Shown one piece after another: positions 16,658 to 24,992 of a stretch of 64,000 nucleotides of DNA; the first letter of the stretch is position 1; each line of letters starts with the position of its first letter. Location of the stretch: positions 248,001 through 312,000 of the forward strand of contig NZ_QNFY01000006.1 of the NCBI RefSeq assembly GCF_003290185.1. The letters run 5' to 3'. The stretch comes from Chryseobacterium lathyri (lineage in GTDB: Bacteria; Bacteroidota; Bacteroidia; Flavobacteriales; Weeksellaceae). A program made the translations under genes and the position numbers. The notes beneath the pieces are model-generated. The model had not been told where the DNA came from. It made no database searches and was given only the letters and a program-made list of their open reading frames with translations.

Positions 16658-17641
16658 ATGAAGATTTTTAGAATTATTGCCCTTTCTTCTATTTTGGTTC
16701 TCGCTTTGTATTCCTGTAAAAAAGAACCTGAGAACCAATGGAAAATAGAAGTAAAAGCACCTGCCGAAAAAGTTGAGATGACAGATATTTCCAAAGAATT
16801 CTATAATCAGGATATTCCTCTGGACCAATTCAAGGCTAAGTTTCCCTGGTTTCAGGGAACGGTTTCCGATGCGGATTTTGGAAAAAGAAGATCAGATGCA
16901 GAAGAGATTAAGATCTATAAAGAAGCAGCTGCTAAAATAGATCAGGCGAAACTTCAGAAGGAGCTTCAGGATCTGTTTTCTCATATCAAATACTATTTTC
17001 CACAGTTTAAAAGTCCTAAGGTTTACCTTTTTTCATCAGCACTTCAGATGGTTCAGGATCCTATTTTTTACGACTCAAAAGGGAATCTTCTGTTCATAGA
17101 TATTACCGGCTTTATGGGAGATGGCAATGCCAATTACAAAGGACTTGAACTATATTTTCAGAAATCGATGAACCCGCAGAATATTATTCCGAAAGTTTCA
17201 CAGATTTTCGCCGAAAGTATTGTGACGGAATCCCCTGATCATCAGAAATTCATAGACAAAGTTATTCTGAACGGAAAGATCATGATTTTGCAGGATGCTT
17301 TTCTTCCGGATACACCGGATTACCTGAAAATGAACTATACCAAGAAACAATACGACTGGGCTGTTGCCAATGAAGCCAATATCTGGAATTATTTCGTAGA
17401 AAGTAACCTGATCTTCGGCGATGATCCAAGACTGGTAGAACGTTTCATTTCTCCGGGACCATTCTCAAAATTTTATACGGAAATCGATAATGAATCTTCA
17501 CCTCAGATCGGAATTTTTACCGGATGGCAGATCTGTAAAGCCTATTTCAGACAAAAACCTGAAACTAAACTCGTTGATTTTTTAAAGCTTGATGCTACCA
17601 ACATCTTTAATGAAGCGGTTTACAAACCTAAAACCCCGTAA
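16658..17641 (+). CDS. gldB: Gliding motility lipoprotein GldB
   Basis: 327 aa. The ATG at 16658 gives a lipoprotein signal (MKIFRIIALSSILVLALYSC) with Cys20; the frame is open further upstream, but that part is antisense to the LRR gene. Features fit GldB: KYYFPQFKSPKVYLFSSAL, FIDITGFMGDGNANYKGLELYF and the C-terminal GIFTGWQICKAYFRQKP. GldB is required for flavobacterial gliding and T9SS function in Flavobacterium johnsoniae. gldC follows after 194 bases, as in other flavobacteria. Confidence 0.93.
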   Translation: MKIFRIIALSSILVLALYSCKKEPENQWKIEVKAPAEKVEMTDISKEFYNQDIPLDQFKAKFPWFQGTVSDADFGKRRSDAEEIKIYKEAAAKIDQAKLQKELQDLFSHIKYYFPQFKSPKVYLFSSALQMVQDPIFYDSKGNLLFIDITGFMGDGNANYKGLELYFQKSMNPQNIIPKVSQIFAESIVTESPDHQKFIDKVILNGKIMILQDAFLPDTPDYLKMNYTKKQYDWAVANEANIWNYFVESNLIFGDDPRLVERFISPGPFSKFYTEIDNESSPQIGIFTGWQICKAYFRQKPETKLVDFLKLDATNIFNEAVYKPKTP

Positions 17642-17807
17642 TAGTAATAGTCAAAATAATATAAACCTTCAAAGTAATTTGGAGGTTATTTTTTGATTTG
17701 AAAACTCAGGGTTTTTGCATCTTAATAAAGCGAAATTTTTTTTACATTAATCAGCATTTTCAGATGAAGATAAGTTCGTAGAAATTTTAGATAAGCTGAA
17801 GAAGTAG

Positions 17808-17815
17808 TAACTTTG
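17808..17815 (+). promoter_or_regulatory. Predicted -7 box for gldC
   Basis: TAACTTTG, 20 bases before the gldC start. No clear TTG box is seen at the right spacing. Confidence 0.4.
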
Positions 17816-17835
17816 CGGAAAAATTTTAGATTGAT

Positions 17836-18162
17836 ATGAGAAAAACTCAGATTACAATAGATGTAGAGTTGGATGAAAACCACATTCCTGAAAATATAAC
17901 ATGGAACGCCCAGGACGGCGGTGTGGAAAAAGAGGAAACAAAAGCAACAATGATCTCTGTTTGGGATGATAAAACAATGGAAGCTTTAAGAATCGATCTT
18001 TGGACAAAAGAAATGCCGGTAGACCAGATGAAGATGTTTATTCACCAGATTTTGGTATCTTTAGGCAGTACGTACCAGAGAGCTACCGGGGAAGAGGATG
18101 TAGCACAATGGCTGGAGCAGATTGCAGATGAGTTTGCTATAAAATCAGCCATCAGAATGTAA
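17836..18162 (+). CDS. gldC: Gliding motility protein GldC
   Basis: 108 aa, cytosolic, with no signal. It begins with RKTQITIDVELDENHIPENI and carries WNAQDGG and SVWDDKTMEALRIDLWTKEM, characteristic of GldC. In F. johnsoniae GldC supports gliding, possibly by stabilising GldB; the molecular role is unclear. It has its own -7 box and is followed 31 bases later by a lipoprotein gene. Confidence 0.93.
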   Translation: MRKTQITIDVELDENHIPENITWNAQDGGVEKEETKATMISVWDDKTMEALRIDLWTKEMPVDQMKMFIHQILVSLGSTYQRATGEEDVAQWLEQIADEFAIKSAIRM

Positions 18163-18193
18163 TATCCAAACTACGCACCAATCACAAAATTAT

Positions 18194-18754
18194 ATGAAAA
18201 AAGCACTTTTACTCATCAGTACAGCGGTATTGTTGGCCGCGTGCAATAAAAAAACCGAACTCAAAGAAACCAAAACAACAGATTCTGTTGTAACGGCTGA
18301 AAAACTTCCGGCTTCTGAAAACAAAGATCTTTCCGGTACGGAGAAGGTTTCTGAAAATGCGGCTATGGAGATCACCTTATTCAAAGAAAAAGAAATCCCT
18401 GCAGACATGCTAAAGGGAAGCCTTCACCCACACGATATGGAAGGCGAATCTGTCATGGAGCTTGTTCCCAGCATGGACGATTTCATTAAAGGAAACGGCT
18501 CGGATATTGCTTATATAGATGATTCCCTGAAGAAAATAATTCTCAAAATCAACGGGAAATTTGAGCAGCTGAAAGAAACAGGTAAAGATAAATACGAAAA
18601 TAGTGAATACCTGGTTTCTTTTACAACCACAGTTCCCGATAAAGTTCCGGAAGAAATAGACGTTCTTGCGTATGCTTTTAACGGAAAACTGGAAGTGAAA
18701 AGAAAATCTGATAACGTTTCAAAGAGCCTTGATTTTTTTATGGGAGGCTTATAA
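18194..18754 (+). CDS. Hypothetical lipoprotein
   Basis: 186 aa. The signal MKKALLLISTAVLLAAC has lipobox LAAC (Cys17). After a Lys/Thr-rich linker comes a soluble domain with DFIKGNGSDIAYIDDSLKKI and a beta-rich C-terminus (EEIDVLAYAFNGKLEVKRK). No family is recognised. It lies between gldC and a cystathionine gamma-synthase gene, 14 bases before the latter. Confidence 0.72.
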   Translation: MKKALLLISTAVLLAACNKKTELKETKTTDSVVTAEKLPASENKDLSGTEKVSENAAMEITLFKEKEIPADMLKGSLHPHDMEGESVMELVPSMDDFIKGNGSDIAYIDDSLKKIILKINGKFEQLKETGKDKYENSEYLVSFTTTVPDKVPEEIDVLAYAFNGKLEVKRKSDNVSKSLDFFMGGL

Positions 18755-18768
18755 AAAATAAAAATATT

Positions 18769-19908
18769 ATGAATTTTAATACAAAAGTAATTCACGGAGG
18801 GCAGCATCACGAGTCTGCAACAGGTTCTGTTAATGTTCCTGTATTTTTAACTTCTACATTCGCTCAAAAAAGCCCGGGAGTACATTCCGGATATGAATAT
18901 TCAAGAGCTGCCAACCCTACAAGACAGGCTTTGGAAGACTCTCTGGCAAGCATTGAGAACGGGGCAAGAGGACTTGCTTTCGGTTCAGGATTGGCTGCCA
19001 TCGACTGTGTTTTGAAACTACTGAATCCGGGTGATGAGGTAGTAGCGGTAGATGACCTTTACGGAGGTACTTACAGAATGTTTACAAGACTTTTCGAAAA
19101 ATATCAGCTTAAATTTACTTTCGTGAACTTTGATGATGTTTCGAAGATTGCTGATGTAATCACGGACAAAACAAAACTGATCTGGGTAGAAACCCCTACC
19201 AATCCTTTGATGAAGCTGGTAGACATCAAAGCGGTAGTGGAAATGGCAAAAGGAAAAGATATCTTGGTTGCTGTGGACAATACTTTTGCAACACCATATA
19301 TTCAGAGACCTATTGATCTGGGAGCAGATATCGTTATGCACTCGGCTACAAAATATTTAGGCGGACATTCAGATGTTATCGCCGGAGCACTGATCGCAAA
19401 AGATGCTGAACTGGGAGAGAAGCTTCACTTTATTCAGTTTGCGAGCGGTGGTATTTTAGGACCTCACGATTCTTACCTTGTTTTAAGAGGAATCAAAACT
19501 TTAGCATTAAGAATGCAACGCCATTCAGACAACGGACTTGCTGTAGCGAAGTACCTTGAAACGCATCCTGCAGTAGATAAAGTAATTTATCCGGGACTGG
19601 AATCTCATCCTCAATATGAGCTTGCCAAATCCCAAATGAAAGAATCAGGAGGAATGGTTTCTTTTACGTTCAAGTCAGGGAAAAAAGAAGATGCTGTAAA
19701 ATTCCTTGAGAAAGTAAGAGTGTTTACTCTGGCTGAATCTCTAGGAGGGGTAGAGTCTTTAGCGAATCACCCTGCATTGATGACGCACGCTTCCATTCCT
19801 GCCGATAAACGTGAAGAATTAGGTATTACAGACGACTTAGTTCGTTTGAGCGTGGGTATCGAAGATGCTGAAGATCTGATTGCAGATCTTGAGAAAGCTT
19901 TTTCTTAA
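18769..19908 (+). CDS. Cystathionine gamma-synthase (Cys/Met metabolism PLP enzyme)
   Basis: 379 aa. It begins with the family opening NFNTKVIHGGQ. The PLP lysine is Lys195 in SATKYLGGHSD, and YEYSRAANPTRQALE and VETPTNPLMKLVDI are further conserved elements. The C-terminal VRLSVGIEDAEDLIADLEKA closes the fold. The length and motifs fit trans-sulfuration enzymes making cystathionine from an activated homoserine and cysteine. A gamma- or beta-lyase role cannot be excluded from sequence alone. Confidence 0.92.
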   Translation: MNFNTKVIHGGQHHESATGSVNVPVFLTSTFAQKSPGVHSGYEYSRAANPTRQALEDSLASIENGARGLAFGSGLAAIDCVLKLLNPGDEVVAVDDLYGGTYRMFTRLFEKYQLKFTFVNFDDVSKIADVITDKTKLIWVETPTNPLMKLVDIKAVVEMAKGKDILVAVDNTFATPYIQRPIDLGADIVMHSATKYLGGHSDVIAGALIAKDAELGEKLHFIQFASGGILGPHDSYLVLRGIKTLALRMQRHSDNGLAVAKYLETHPAVDKVIYPGLESHPQYELAKSQMKESGGMVSFTFKSGKKEDAVKFLEKVRVFTLAESLGGVESLANHPALMTHASIPADKREELGITDDLVRLSVGIEDAEDLIADLEKAFS

Positions 19909-19927
19909 CACTTTAAAATAAAATATA

Positions 19928-20410
19928 ATGAGAAAGATTCAGTTTTTTTTGATCTTAAGTTTTGTCAGTCAGATGGTATACTCACAGGTAAAAACTACCG
20001 ACGAATTGTATAAGACAGCTAAAAAGCTGGACAGTCTGGTATTTGATGTCGGATTTAATAAATGTGATCTTTCTCATTATAAATCTATAGTCAGTAAGGA
20101 TCTGGAATTTTATCACGATAAAGGAGGAATTACTTCCGGTGAGCCTGCTTTTACCGCTTCTATTAAAAACAATATCTGTGGTAACCGAAACAAAGTAAAG
20201 CGTGATCTCGTGCCTAATAGTATGAAAGTCTATCCTTTATACAACAATAATGTTCTGTACGCTTTCATAGAAGAAGGAGAACATGAATTTTTCGAATTTT
20301 CCAATGGCAAATGGAATCAGGGGAGTAGGGCGAAATTTACTATTTTGTGGATTCTGGAAGATAAGCAGTGGAAGATGAAAAGGGTATTGAGCTACGATCA
20401 TCATTTATAA
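19928..20410 (+). CDS. Secreted NTF2-like (DUF4440-type) protein
   Basis: 160 aa with a Sec signal (FFLILSFVSQMVYSQ). The mature part has the NTF2-like pattern: an N-terminal helix (DELYKTAKKLDSLVFDVGF), DLEFYHDKGG and a C-terminal strand WILEDKQWKMKRVLSYDHH. The ligand is unknown. It lies 19 bases after the PLP enzyme gene and 4 bases before a GNAT gene, so these probably form one transcript. Confidence 0.8.
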   Translation: MRKIQFFLILSFVSQMVYSQVKTTDELYKTAKKLDSLVFDVGFNKCDLSHYKSIVSKDLEFYHDKGGITSGEPAFTASIKNNICGNRNKVKRDLVPNSMKVYPLYNNNVLYAFIEEGEHEFFEFSNGKWNQGSRAKFTILWILEDKQWKMKRVLSYDHHL

Positions 20411-20414
20411 TCAT

Positions 20415-20876
20415 ATGAAAAATACCAGAAAGGCAACCTTTGAAGATATGGATCAATTGGCAGAATTATTTGACCAATACAGAGTTTTTTATCACAAAGA
20501 ATCTGATATTCCTGCAGCTGAACATTTTCTCAGAGATAGAATAGAAAACAAAGATTCCGAAGTTTTTGTAGCGGAACAGGATGGCAAACTAACAGGATTT
20601 GTTCAGCTGTATCCAATATTTTCATCCACAAGAATGCAGCGATACTGGCTGTTGAATGACCTTTATGTTAATGAAAACCATAGAGGCAAAGGCTATTCCA
20701 AAGAGCTGATCGAAGAAGCCAAAGGGTTGTGCAGATCATCCAATGCCTGCGGAGTTCTCCTGGAAACAGGAAAAAACAACGATGTGGGAAACCAGTTGTA
20801 TCCCGCCTGCGGATTTGAACTCTATGACTCTGTGAATTTTTATGAATGGACGAACAGGGAAATGGAACAAAAGTAA
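20415..20876 (+). CDS. GNAT-family N-acetyltransferase
   Basis: 153 aa. Acetyl-CoA binding is through NENHRGKGYSKELIEEA; LLNDLYVNENHRG and LLETGKNNDVGNQLYPACGF complete the GNAT pattern. The acceptor is unknown. It probably shares a transcript with the secreted NTF2-like gene. Confidence 0.88.
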   Translation: MKNTRKATFEDMDQLAELFDQYRVFYHKESDIPAAEHFLRDRIENKDSEVFVAEQDGKLTGFVQLYPIFSSTRMQRYWLLNDLYVNENHRGKGYSKELIEEAKGLCRSSNACGVLLETGKNNDVGNQLYPACGFELYDSVNFYEWTNREMEQK

Positions 20877-20975
20877 ATTGTGAATGATCAATAGTCAATT
20901 GTGAATTTCACTTTACATATCATTCATCAATTATAATTTATCACTTATCATTAATAACTTATAACTCGAAAAAGC
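20877..20975. other. AT-rich spacer with degenerate GTGAAT motifs
   Basis: Several GTGAAT/ATTCAT words occur (for example AATTGTGAATTTCAC at 20898-20912). It resembles, in degenerate form, the inverted-repeat spacers at 28153-28396 and 60811-60927. Confidence 0.4.
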
Positions 20976-21482
20976 ATGTCTGATTTTCAAAAATACGTAC
21001 AAAGATATCTGGACCAGATTCCTTCAGAGGACTGGATCGGAGAATTAAAATTATCAGGAGAAAAAACAGTAGAAATATATGCAGCCCTTACAGAAGGACA
21101 GTCTCTTTTTGCCTATGCAGACGGAAAATGGACCCTGAAAGAACTTTTACTCCACCTGTCTGATGCCGAAAGAATATTTCAGTACAGAATTCTGGCTTTT
21201 GCCAGAGGAGAAAAAGCCCAATTGCCCGGCTTTGATGAAGAAGAATATGCTGCGGCCTCTTTTGCCAATAACAGATCATTGGAATCCCTGCTGGAAGAAT
21301 ACAAACTTGTAAGAAAGTCTTCACAAATCCTCATTGAAACCCTTGAACCCGGTGTTTTAAATAATACAGGCATAGCTAATGGAAATAAACTGGCTGTGGA
21401 AACAATCGGGAAACTGATCGTGGGACACAATTATCATCATTTAAATATTATTAAAGAGAGATATTTGCCGGGCTTGAAATAG
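20976..21482 (+). CDS. DinB-family protein
   Basis: 168 aa four-helix DinB/YfiT-like protein. The putative metal-binding His residues are in LLLHLSDAERIFQYR (the first helix-bundle His) and VGHNYHHLNIIKERYLPG near the C-terminus. Relatives include metal-dependent thiol transferases; the substrate is unknown. It is a single gene with an AT-rich repeat-like spacer upstream and REP-like repeats downstream. Confidence 0.85.
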   Translation: MSDFQKYVQRYLDQIPSEDWIGELKLSGEKTVEIYAALTEGQSLFAYADGKWTLKELLLHLSDAERIFQYRILAFARGEKAQLPGFDEEEYAAASFANNRSLESLLEEYKLVRKSSQILIETLEPGVLNNTGIANGNKLAVETIGKLIVGHNYHHLNIIKERYLPGLK

Positions 21483-21562
21483 GGTTTGGGTTTGTAGAAT
21501 GAACAATCAGGAACAAAGAGATAAGATCTATGATCCATGATAATTCGTGAATGATATTTAAA

Positions 21563-21628
21563 TTCAATAGGAACGGGCTTTAGCCTGTTTTTTTTGGATA
21601 ATCAGTCAAATATGACTTTAGCCAAAAT
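21563..21628 (+). repeat. REP-like unit, left flank of the transposase (forward)
   Basis: TTCAATAGGAACGGGCTTTA (21563-21582) continues into an imperfect GGGCTTTAGCC palindrome and a T-run, then GACTTTAGCCAAAAT ends the unit. The layout is a 66-base two-part unit shared with four other sites in the window. Confidence 0.75.
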
Positions 21629-21667
21629 ATAGATTAAAAAATATTATTTTTGGTTAAAACAACACAA

Positions 21668-22093
21668 ATGTCATTTATTAAAATTTATATTCATCTTGTT
21701 TTTTCCACAAAAAACAGAGTTCCACATCTGGATACATTTGATTTGAGGGTTAAAGTCTGGAAACATATCAAGGAAAATGCTTCTCAAAAAGGAATTTATT
21801 TAGATATGGTTAACGGCTATTCAGATCATTGCCATTGTCTGATTTCACTAGGATCGGGTCAGAATATGGAAAAAATAGTACAATTGCTAAAGGGAGAATC
21901 TTCTTTTTGGATTAATAAAAATCAACTTACTCGGGAAAAATTTTCATGGCAGGATGAATATTTTGCCGTTTCTGTTTCGGAGTCAAAGGTTGAGACTGTG
22001 AGAGAATATATTAAGAATCAGGAGAAACATCATCAGAGAAAAAGTTTTAGAGAAGAATATCAGGAATTTCTTGAAAGGGATAATTTCTTATAG
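21668..22093 (+). CDS. IS200-like REP-associated tyrosine transposase (TnpA/RAYT)
   Basis: 141 aa from the ATG at 21668; an upstream TTG at 21650 would add six residues. It is a Y1 HUH transposase: His54-Cys-His56 (SDHCHCLISL) is the HUH metal site and Tyr114 in VREYIKNQEKHH is the nucleophile. The N-terminal IYIHLVFSTKNR and FSWQDEYFAVSVS are typical of the family. It would cut and join single-stranded DNA at hairpins. The gene is flanked by oppositely oriented 66-base repeat units with GGGCTTTAGCCC stems, which fits the RAYT/REP arrangement. The frame is intact. Confidence 0.9.
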   Translation: MSFIKIYIHLVFSTKNRVPHLDTFDLRVKVWKHIKENASQKGIYLDMVNGYSDHCHCLISLGSGQNMEKIVQLLKGESSFWINKNQLTREKFSWQDEYFAVSVSESKVETVREYIKNQEKHHQRKSFREEYQEFLERDNFL

Positions 22094-22159
22094 GTTTTGG
22101 CTAAAGCCAAATGTTATGGAACCTTATTTTAAACGGGCTAAAGCCCGTTCCTATTGAAT
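22094..22159 (-). repeat. REP-like unit, right flank of the transposase (reverse)
   Basis: It starts right after the transposase stop with GTTTTGGCTAAAGCC (22094-22108) and ends with AACGGGCTAAAGCCCGTTCC and TATTGAA. This is the reverse complement layout of the left unit. Confidence 0.78.
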
Positions 22160-22214
22160 TTTTGTATACATTTTTTGTCAAAAGCTTGTACATTACTTTT
22201 AAGAGACCAATATA

Positions 22215-22279
22215 TTCAATAGAAATGGGCTTTAGCCCATTCAACAAAAGAAGACCTATTATTCAGGTTTTAGCCCAAT
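22215..22279 (+). repeat. Third REP-like unit (forward)
   Basis: TTCAATAGAAATGGGCTTTA then GCCCATTCAAC, followed by CAGGTTTTAGCCCAA. It is a 65-base unit with a perfect ATGGGCTTTAGCCCAT-type stem. Confidence 0.75.
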
Positions 22280-22378
22280 TTAAAACATTCATCTAAACAA
22301 AAACATTTATCCCATATTTTTTTGGATGAACCTTCTTGTTTTTTTACCTTTATACAGGTTTTTATGCCTTATTAAATT

Positions 22379-22927
22379 ATGGAAAACATTATCGAAATAT
22401 TAAAATCCGGCGGAACGATTCTTTACCCTACAGATACCATTTGGGGAATAGGTTGCGACGCCACCAATATAGAAGCTGTCAATAAGATTTTTGACATCAA
22501 AAAAAGGGAAAAAAACAAATCCATGATCATTCTGGTGGAATCTGAAAAGAGACTTCAGGATCTTGTAGATGTTCCGGAAATGGCTTGGGAAATTATTGAC
22601 CTAAGCGAAAAACCGGTCACCATTGTTTATGAAAATCCCCGCGGGCTTCCGAAAGAACTCCTTGCTGAAGATGGAAGCATAGGAATAAGGCTGGTAAAAA
22701 CTGATTTCTGTAAAAAACTGATCACCAAGCTAAACAGACCTTTGGTTTCCACTTCCGCCAATTTCAGTGGGGATAAAAGTCCTTTGAAGTTTTCCGATAT
22801 TTCTCCGGAAATAATTAAGCTGGTAGATTACGCAGTAGAGGAAGACAGAGAAAAAGTTTCAAAATATTCGGGTTCTTCCGTGATAAAAATATGGAGTGAT
22901 AACAGAATTAAGGTTCTTCGTGAGTAA
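22379..22927 (+). CDS. L-threonylcarbamoyladenylate synthase (Sua5/YciO/YrdC)
   Basis: 182 aa single-domain YrdC-type protein. GGTILYPTDTIWGIGCDATN is the N-terminal signature, IKKREKNKSMIILV lines the nucleotide pocket and VSTSANFSGDKSP is the conserved SAN motif. It makes threonylcarbamoyl-AMP for the tRNA t6A37 modification, which decodes ANN codons. It lacks the Sua5 C-terminal domain. A single gene. Confidence 0.92.
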   Translation: MENIIEILKSGGTILYPTDTIWGIGCDATNIEAVNKIFDIKKREKNKSMIILVESEKRLQDLVDVPEMAWEIIDLSEKPVTIVYENPRGLPKELLAEDGSIGIRLVKTDFCKKLITKLNRPLVSTSANFSGDKSPLKFSDISPEIIKLVDYAVEEDREKVSKYSGSSVIKIWSDNRIKVLRE

Positions 22928-22998
22928 AATTCTATAATAATTCCTTCATTTTAAAATCTTGTCAATGTATATCGGCAGGATTTCTTTTTTTTAATTTC

Positions 22999-23006
22999 TA
23001 TCTTTG
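22999..23006 (+). promoter_or_regulatory. Predicted -7 box for the SnoaL-like gene
   Basis: TATCTTTG, 27 bases before the ATG at 23034. It argues against an earlier start at 23004, which would lie inside the promoter. Confidence 0.45.
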
Positions 23007-23033
23007 CATTCTTCAACTGATAAAAGAAGTGCC

Positions 23034-23378
23034 ATGAACCACCAAAATTTTGCTGAAGAATGGATCCGTGCCTGGAATTCTCATGATCTTGAAAATATAC
23101 TGTCTCATTATGCCGAAGATATAGAGGTGACAACACCAATGATTGCCTTGGCTACAGGAGGAAAAGAGAATACATTGAGGGGAAAAGAAGCGGTCCGTGA
23201 ATACTGGAGAAAAGCACTGGACAAATTTCCCGATTTGCATTTTGAATTGATAAGATCAACAGCAGGCGTCAATTCGGTGGCATTGTTCTACAAATCTATT
23301 ATGGACAAACATGCTGTGGAAGTTATGTTTTTTGACGGTGGAGGAAAAATTAATAAAATGTATGCCCATTATGATTAA
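23034..23378 (+). CDS. SnoaL/NTF2-like protein
   Basis: 114 aa. EEWIRAWNSHDLENILSHYA is the classic SnoaL-like N-terminal helix; LRGKEAVREYWRKALDKFPD and FFDGGGKINKMYAHYD complete the fold. The ligand or reaction is unknown. I chose 23034 over 23004 because a -7 box overlaps the earlier start. It is followed 45 bases later by the CCA-adding enzyme gene. Confidence 0.82.
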   Translation: MNHQNFAEEWIRAWNSHDLENILSHYAEDIEVTTPMIALATGGKENTLRGKEAVREYWRKALDKFPDLHFELIRSTAGVNSVALFYKSIMDKHAVEVMFFDGGGKINKMYAHYD

Positions 23379-23423
23379 TGGAAAAGATGCATTGACAGAA
23401 AAAAGACGATCTATTTATTAACG

Positions 23424-24845
23424 ATGAAAATTAATCTTACCCAAAATAAAAATTTAAAACTATTTAAGATCATTGCCGATGCTGCGGAAAAGAATAATCA
23501 ATCCGTATACATTGTCGGTGGTTATGTCCGTGACCTCCTGATGAAGAGGACTGCATCTACAGATATAGATTTTGTGACGGAGCAAAGCGGTATTGAGCTT
23601 GCCCAGACTGTTGCGAATGATATTGATCCTAAATTAAAAGTTTCTGTCTTCAAAACGTACGGAACAGCCATGATCAAATACAAAGATCTTGAGCTTGAAT
23701 TTGTTGGAGCCAGAAAAGAAAGTTATACCGAGAACAGCCGAAAACCTGAAGTAGAAGGCGGGACACTTGAAGATGATCAGAAAAGAAGAGATTTTACCAT
23801 CAATGCCATGGCGATTTCTTTAAATAAAACTAATTTCGGAGAACTGATAGACCCCTTCAATGGTGTTGAAGATCTGGAAAAAAGAATTTTGAGAACTCCT
23901 TTGGAACCGGCACAAACCTATTCTGATGATCCATTGAGGATGATGAGAGCCGTTCGTTTTGCTTCAACATTAAATTTTGTCATTGAAGAAAAATCGCTGA
24001 ACGCTATAAAGCAGGAAGCAGAAAGAATCAAGATCGTTTCTATGGAAAGGATCATGGTTGAATTCAATAAAATTATGATGTCCAAAAAACCTTCTGTAGG
24101 ATTGGGATTAATGGAAGAAACAGGCCTTTTAAAGCTGATCATTCCCGAACTGATTGAGCTAAAAGGAGTAGAAGAAGTAGAAGGGCAGACCCATAAAGAC
24201 AATTTCTACCATACCTTAGAAGTGGTAGACAATATTTCTCAAAATACAGATAATCTTTGGTTACGCTGGTCCGCTTTGCTGCATGATGTAGGTAAAGCGC
24301 CAACCAAAAAATTTGTAGAAGGAACAGGATGGACTTTCCATGGTCACGAGTTTTTAGGCTCAAAAATGGTGAAGACTCTTTTCCACCGATTAAAACAGCC
24401 GTTGGGAAGCGATATGAAATATGTTCAGAAAATGGTAAAGCTTTCATCCCGCCCAATTGCCCTGATCACCGATGATGCTTCAGACTCTGCATTGAGAAGA
24501 CTTTTATTTGATGCTGGCGAAGACCTGGAAGATCTGTTTACCTTGTGTAAAGCAGATATTACCACCAAAAACTCCAAAAAGCAGGACAGATTCAAGAAGA
24601 ATTTTGAGTATGTAGCAGTGAAGATCAAAGAAGTGGAGGAGAAAGATCAGGTGCGCAATTTCCAGCCGCCAATCACAGGAGAAGAGATCATGCAGATGTT
24701 TGATCTTAAACCCGGAAAAGAGATCGGAATCCTTAAAGAAAAAGTAAAAGAAGCCATCCTGGAAGGTGAGATTCCCAATGATAAGGAAGAAGCTGAAAAG
24801 TTTGTGATTGCAGAAGCTGAGAAGCTGGGATTGAAGTGTAATTAA
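23424..24845 (+). CDS. CCA-adding tRNA nucleotidyltransferase with HD domain
   Basis: 473 aa. The polymerase head has GGYVRDLLMKRTASTDIDFV, whose D-x-D binds metal, and the template segment RRDFTINAMAISL. RMMRAVRFASTLNF is the neck. The C-terminal HD phosphohydrolase part shows LLHDVGKAPTK and FHGHEFLGSKM. It should add or repair the 3' CCA of tRNAs, or act as a poly(A) polymerase-family member. It ends in a very strong terminator. Confidence 0.94.
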   Translation: MKINLTQNKNLKLFKIIADAAEKNNQSVYIVGGYVRDLLMKRTASTDIDFVTEQSGIELAQTVANDIDPKLKVSVFKTYGTAMIKYKDLELEFVGARKESYTENSRKPEVEGGTLEDDQKRRDFTINAMAISLNKTNFGELIDPFNGVEDLEKRILRTPLEPAQTYSDDPLRMMRAVRFASTLNFVIEEKSLNAIKQEAERIKIVSMERIMVEFNKIMMSKKPSVGLGLMEETGLLKLIIPELIELKGVEEVEGQTHKDNFYHTLEVVDNISQNTDNLWLRWSALLHDVGKAPTKKFVEGTGWTFHGHEFLGSKMVKTLFHRLKQPLGSDMKYVQKMVKLSSRPIALITDDASDSALRRLLFDAGEDLEDLFTLCKADITTKNSKKQDRFKKNFEYVAVKIKEVEEKDQVRNFQPPITGEEIMQMFDLKPGKEIGILKEKVKEAILEGEIPNDKEEAEKFVIAEAEKLGLKCN

Positions 24846-24847
24846 AC

Positions 24848-24889
24848 AAAAAGGCTTCGGCGGGACTTTGTCCCGCCGAAGCCTTTTTT
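24848..24889. terminator. Strong bidirectional terminator after the CCA enzyme
   Basis: A perfect 13-bp stem, GGCTTCGGCGGGA (24853-24865) with TCCCGCCGAAGCC (24871-24883), is flanked by five A and six T. Confidence 0.95.
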
Positions 24890-24906
24890 ATCAGTAAAAA
24901 CAAAAT

Positions 24907-24931
24907 CAGGCCGCTTCGGAGAAGCGGCCTG
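24907..24931 (-). terminator. Second hairpin, terminator for the btuB operon
   Basis: CAGGCCGCTTC, loop GGA, GAAGCGGCCTG form a perfect 11-bp stem. On the minus strand it is followed by ATTTTGTTTTT. It serves the minus-strand lipoprotein gene ending at 24993. Confidence 0.8.
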
Positions 24932-24992
24932 AAAAAAAACACAAATGATGAAAAAAAATAAAATTTATAAATAATACCGAAGTATTAATATC

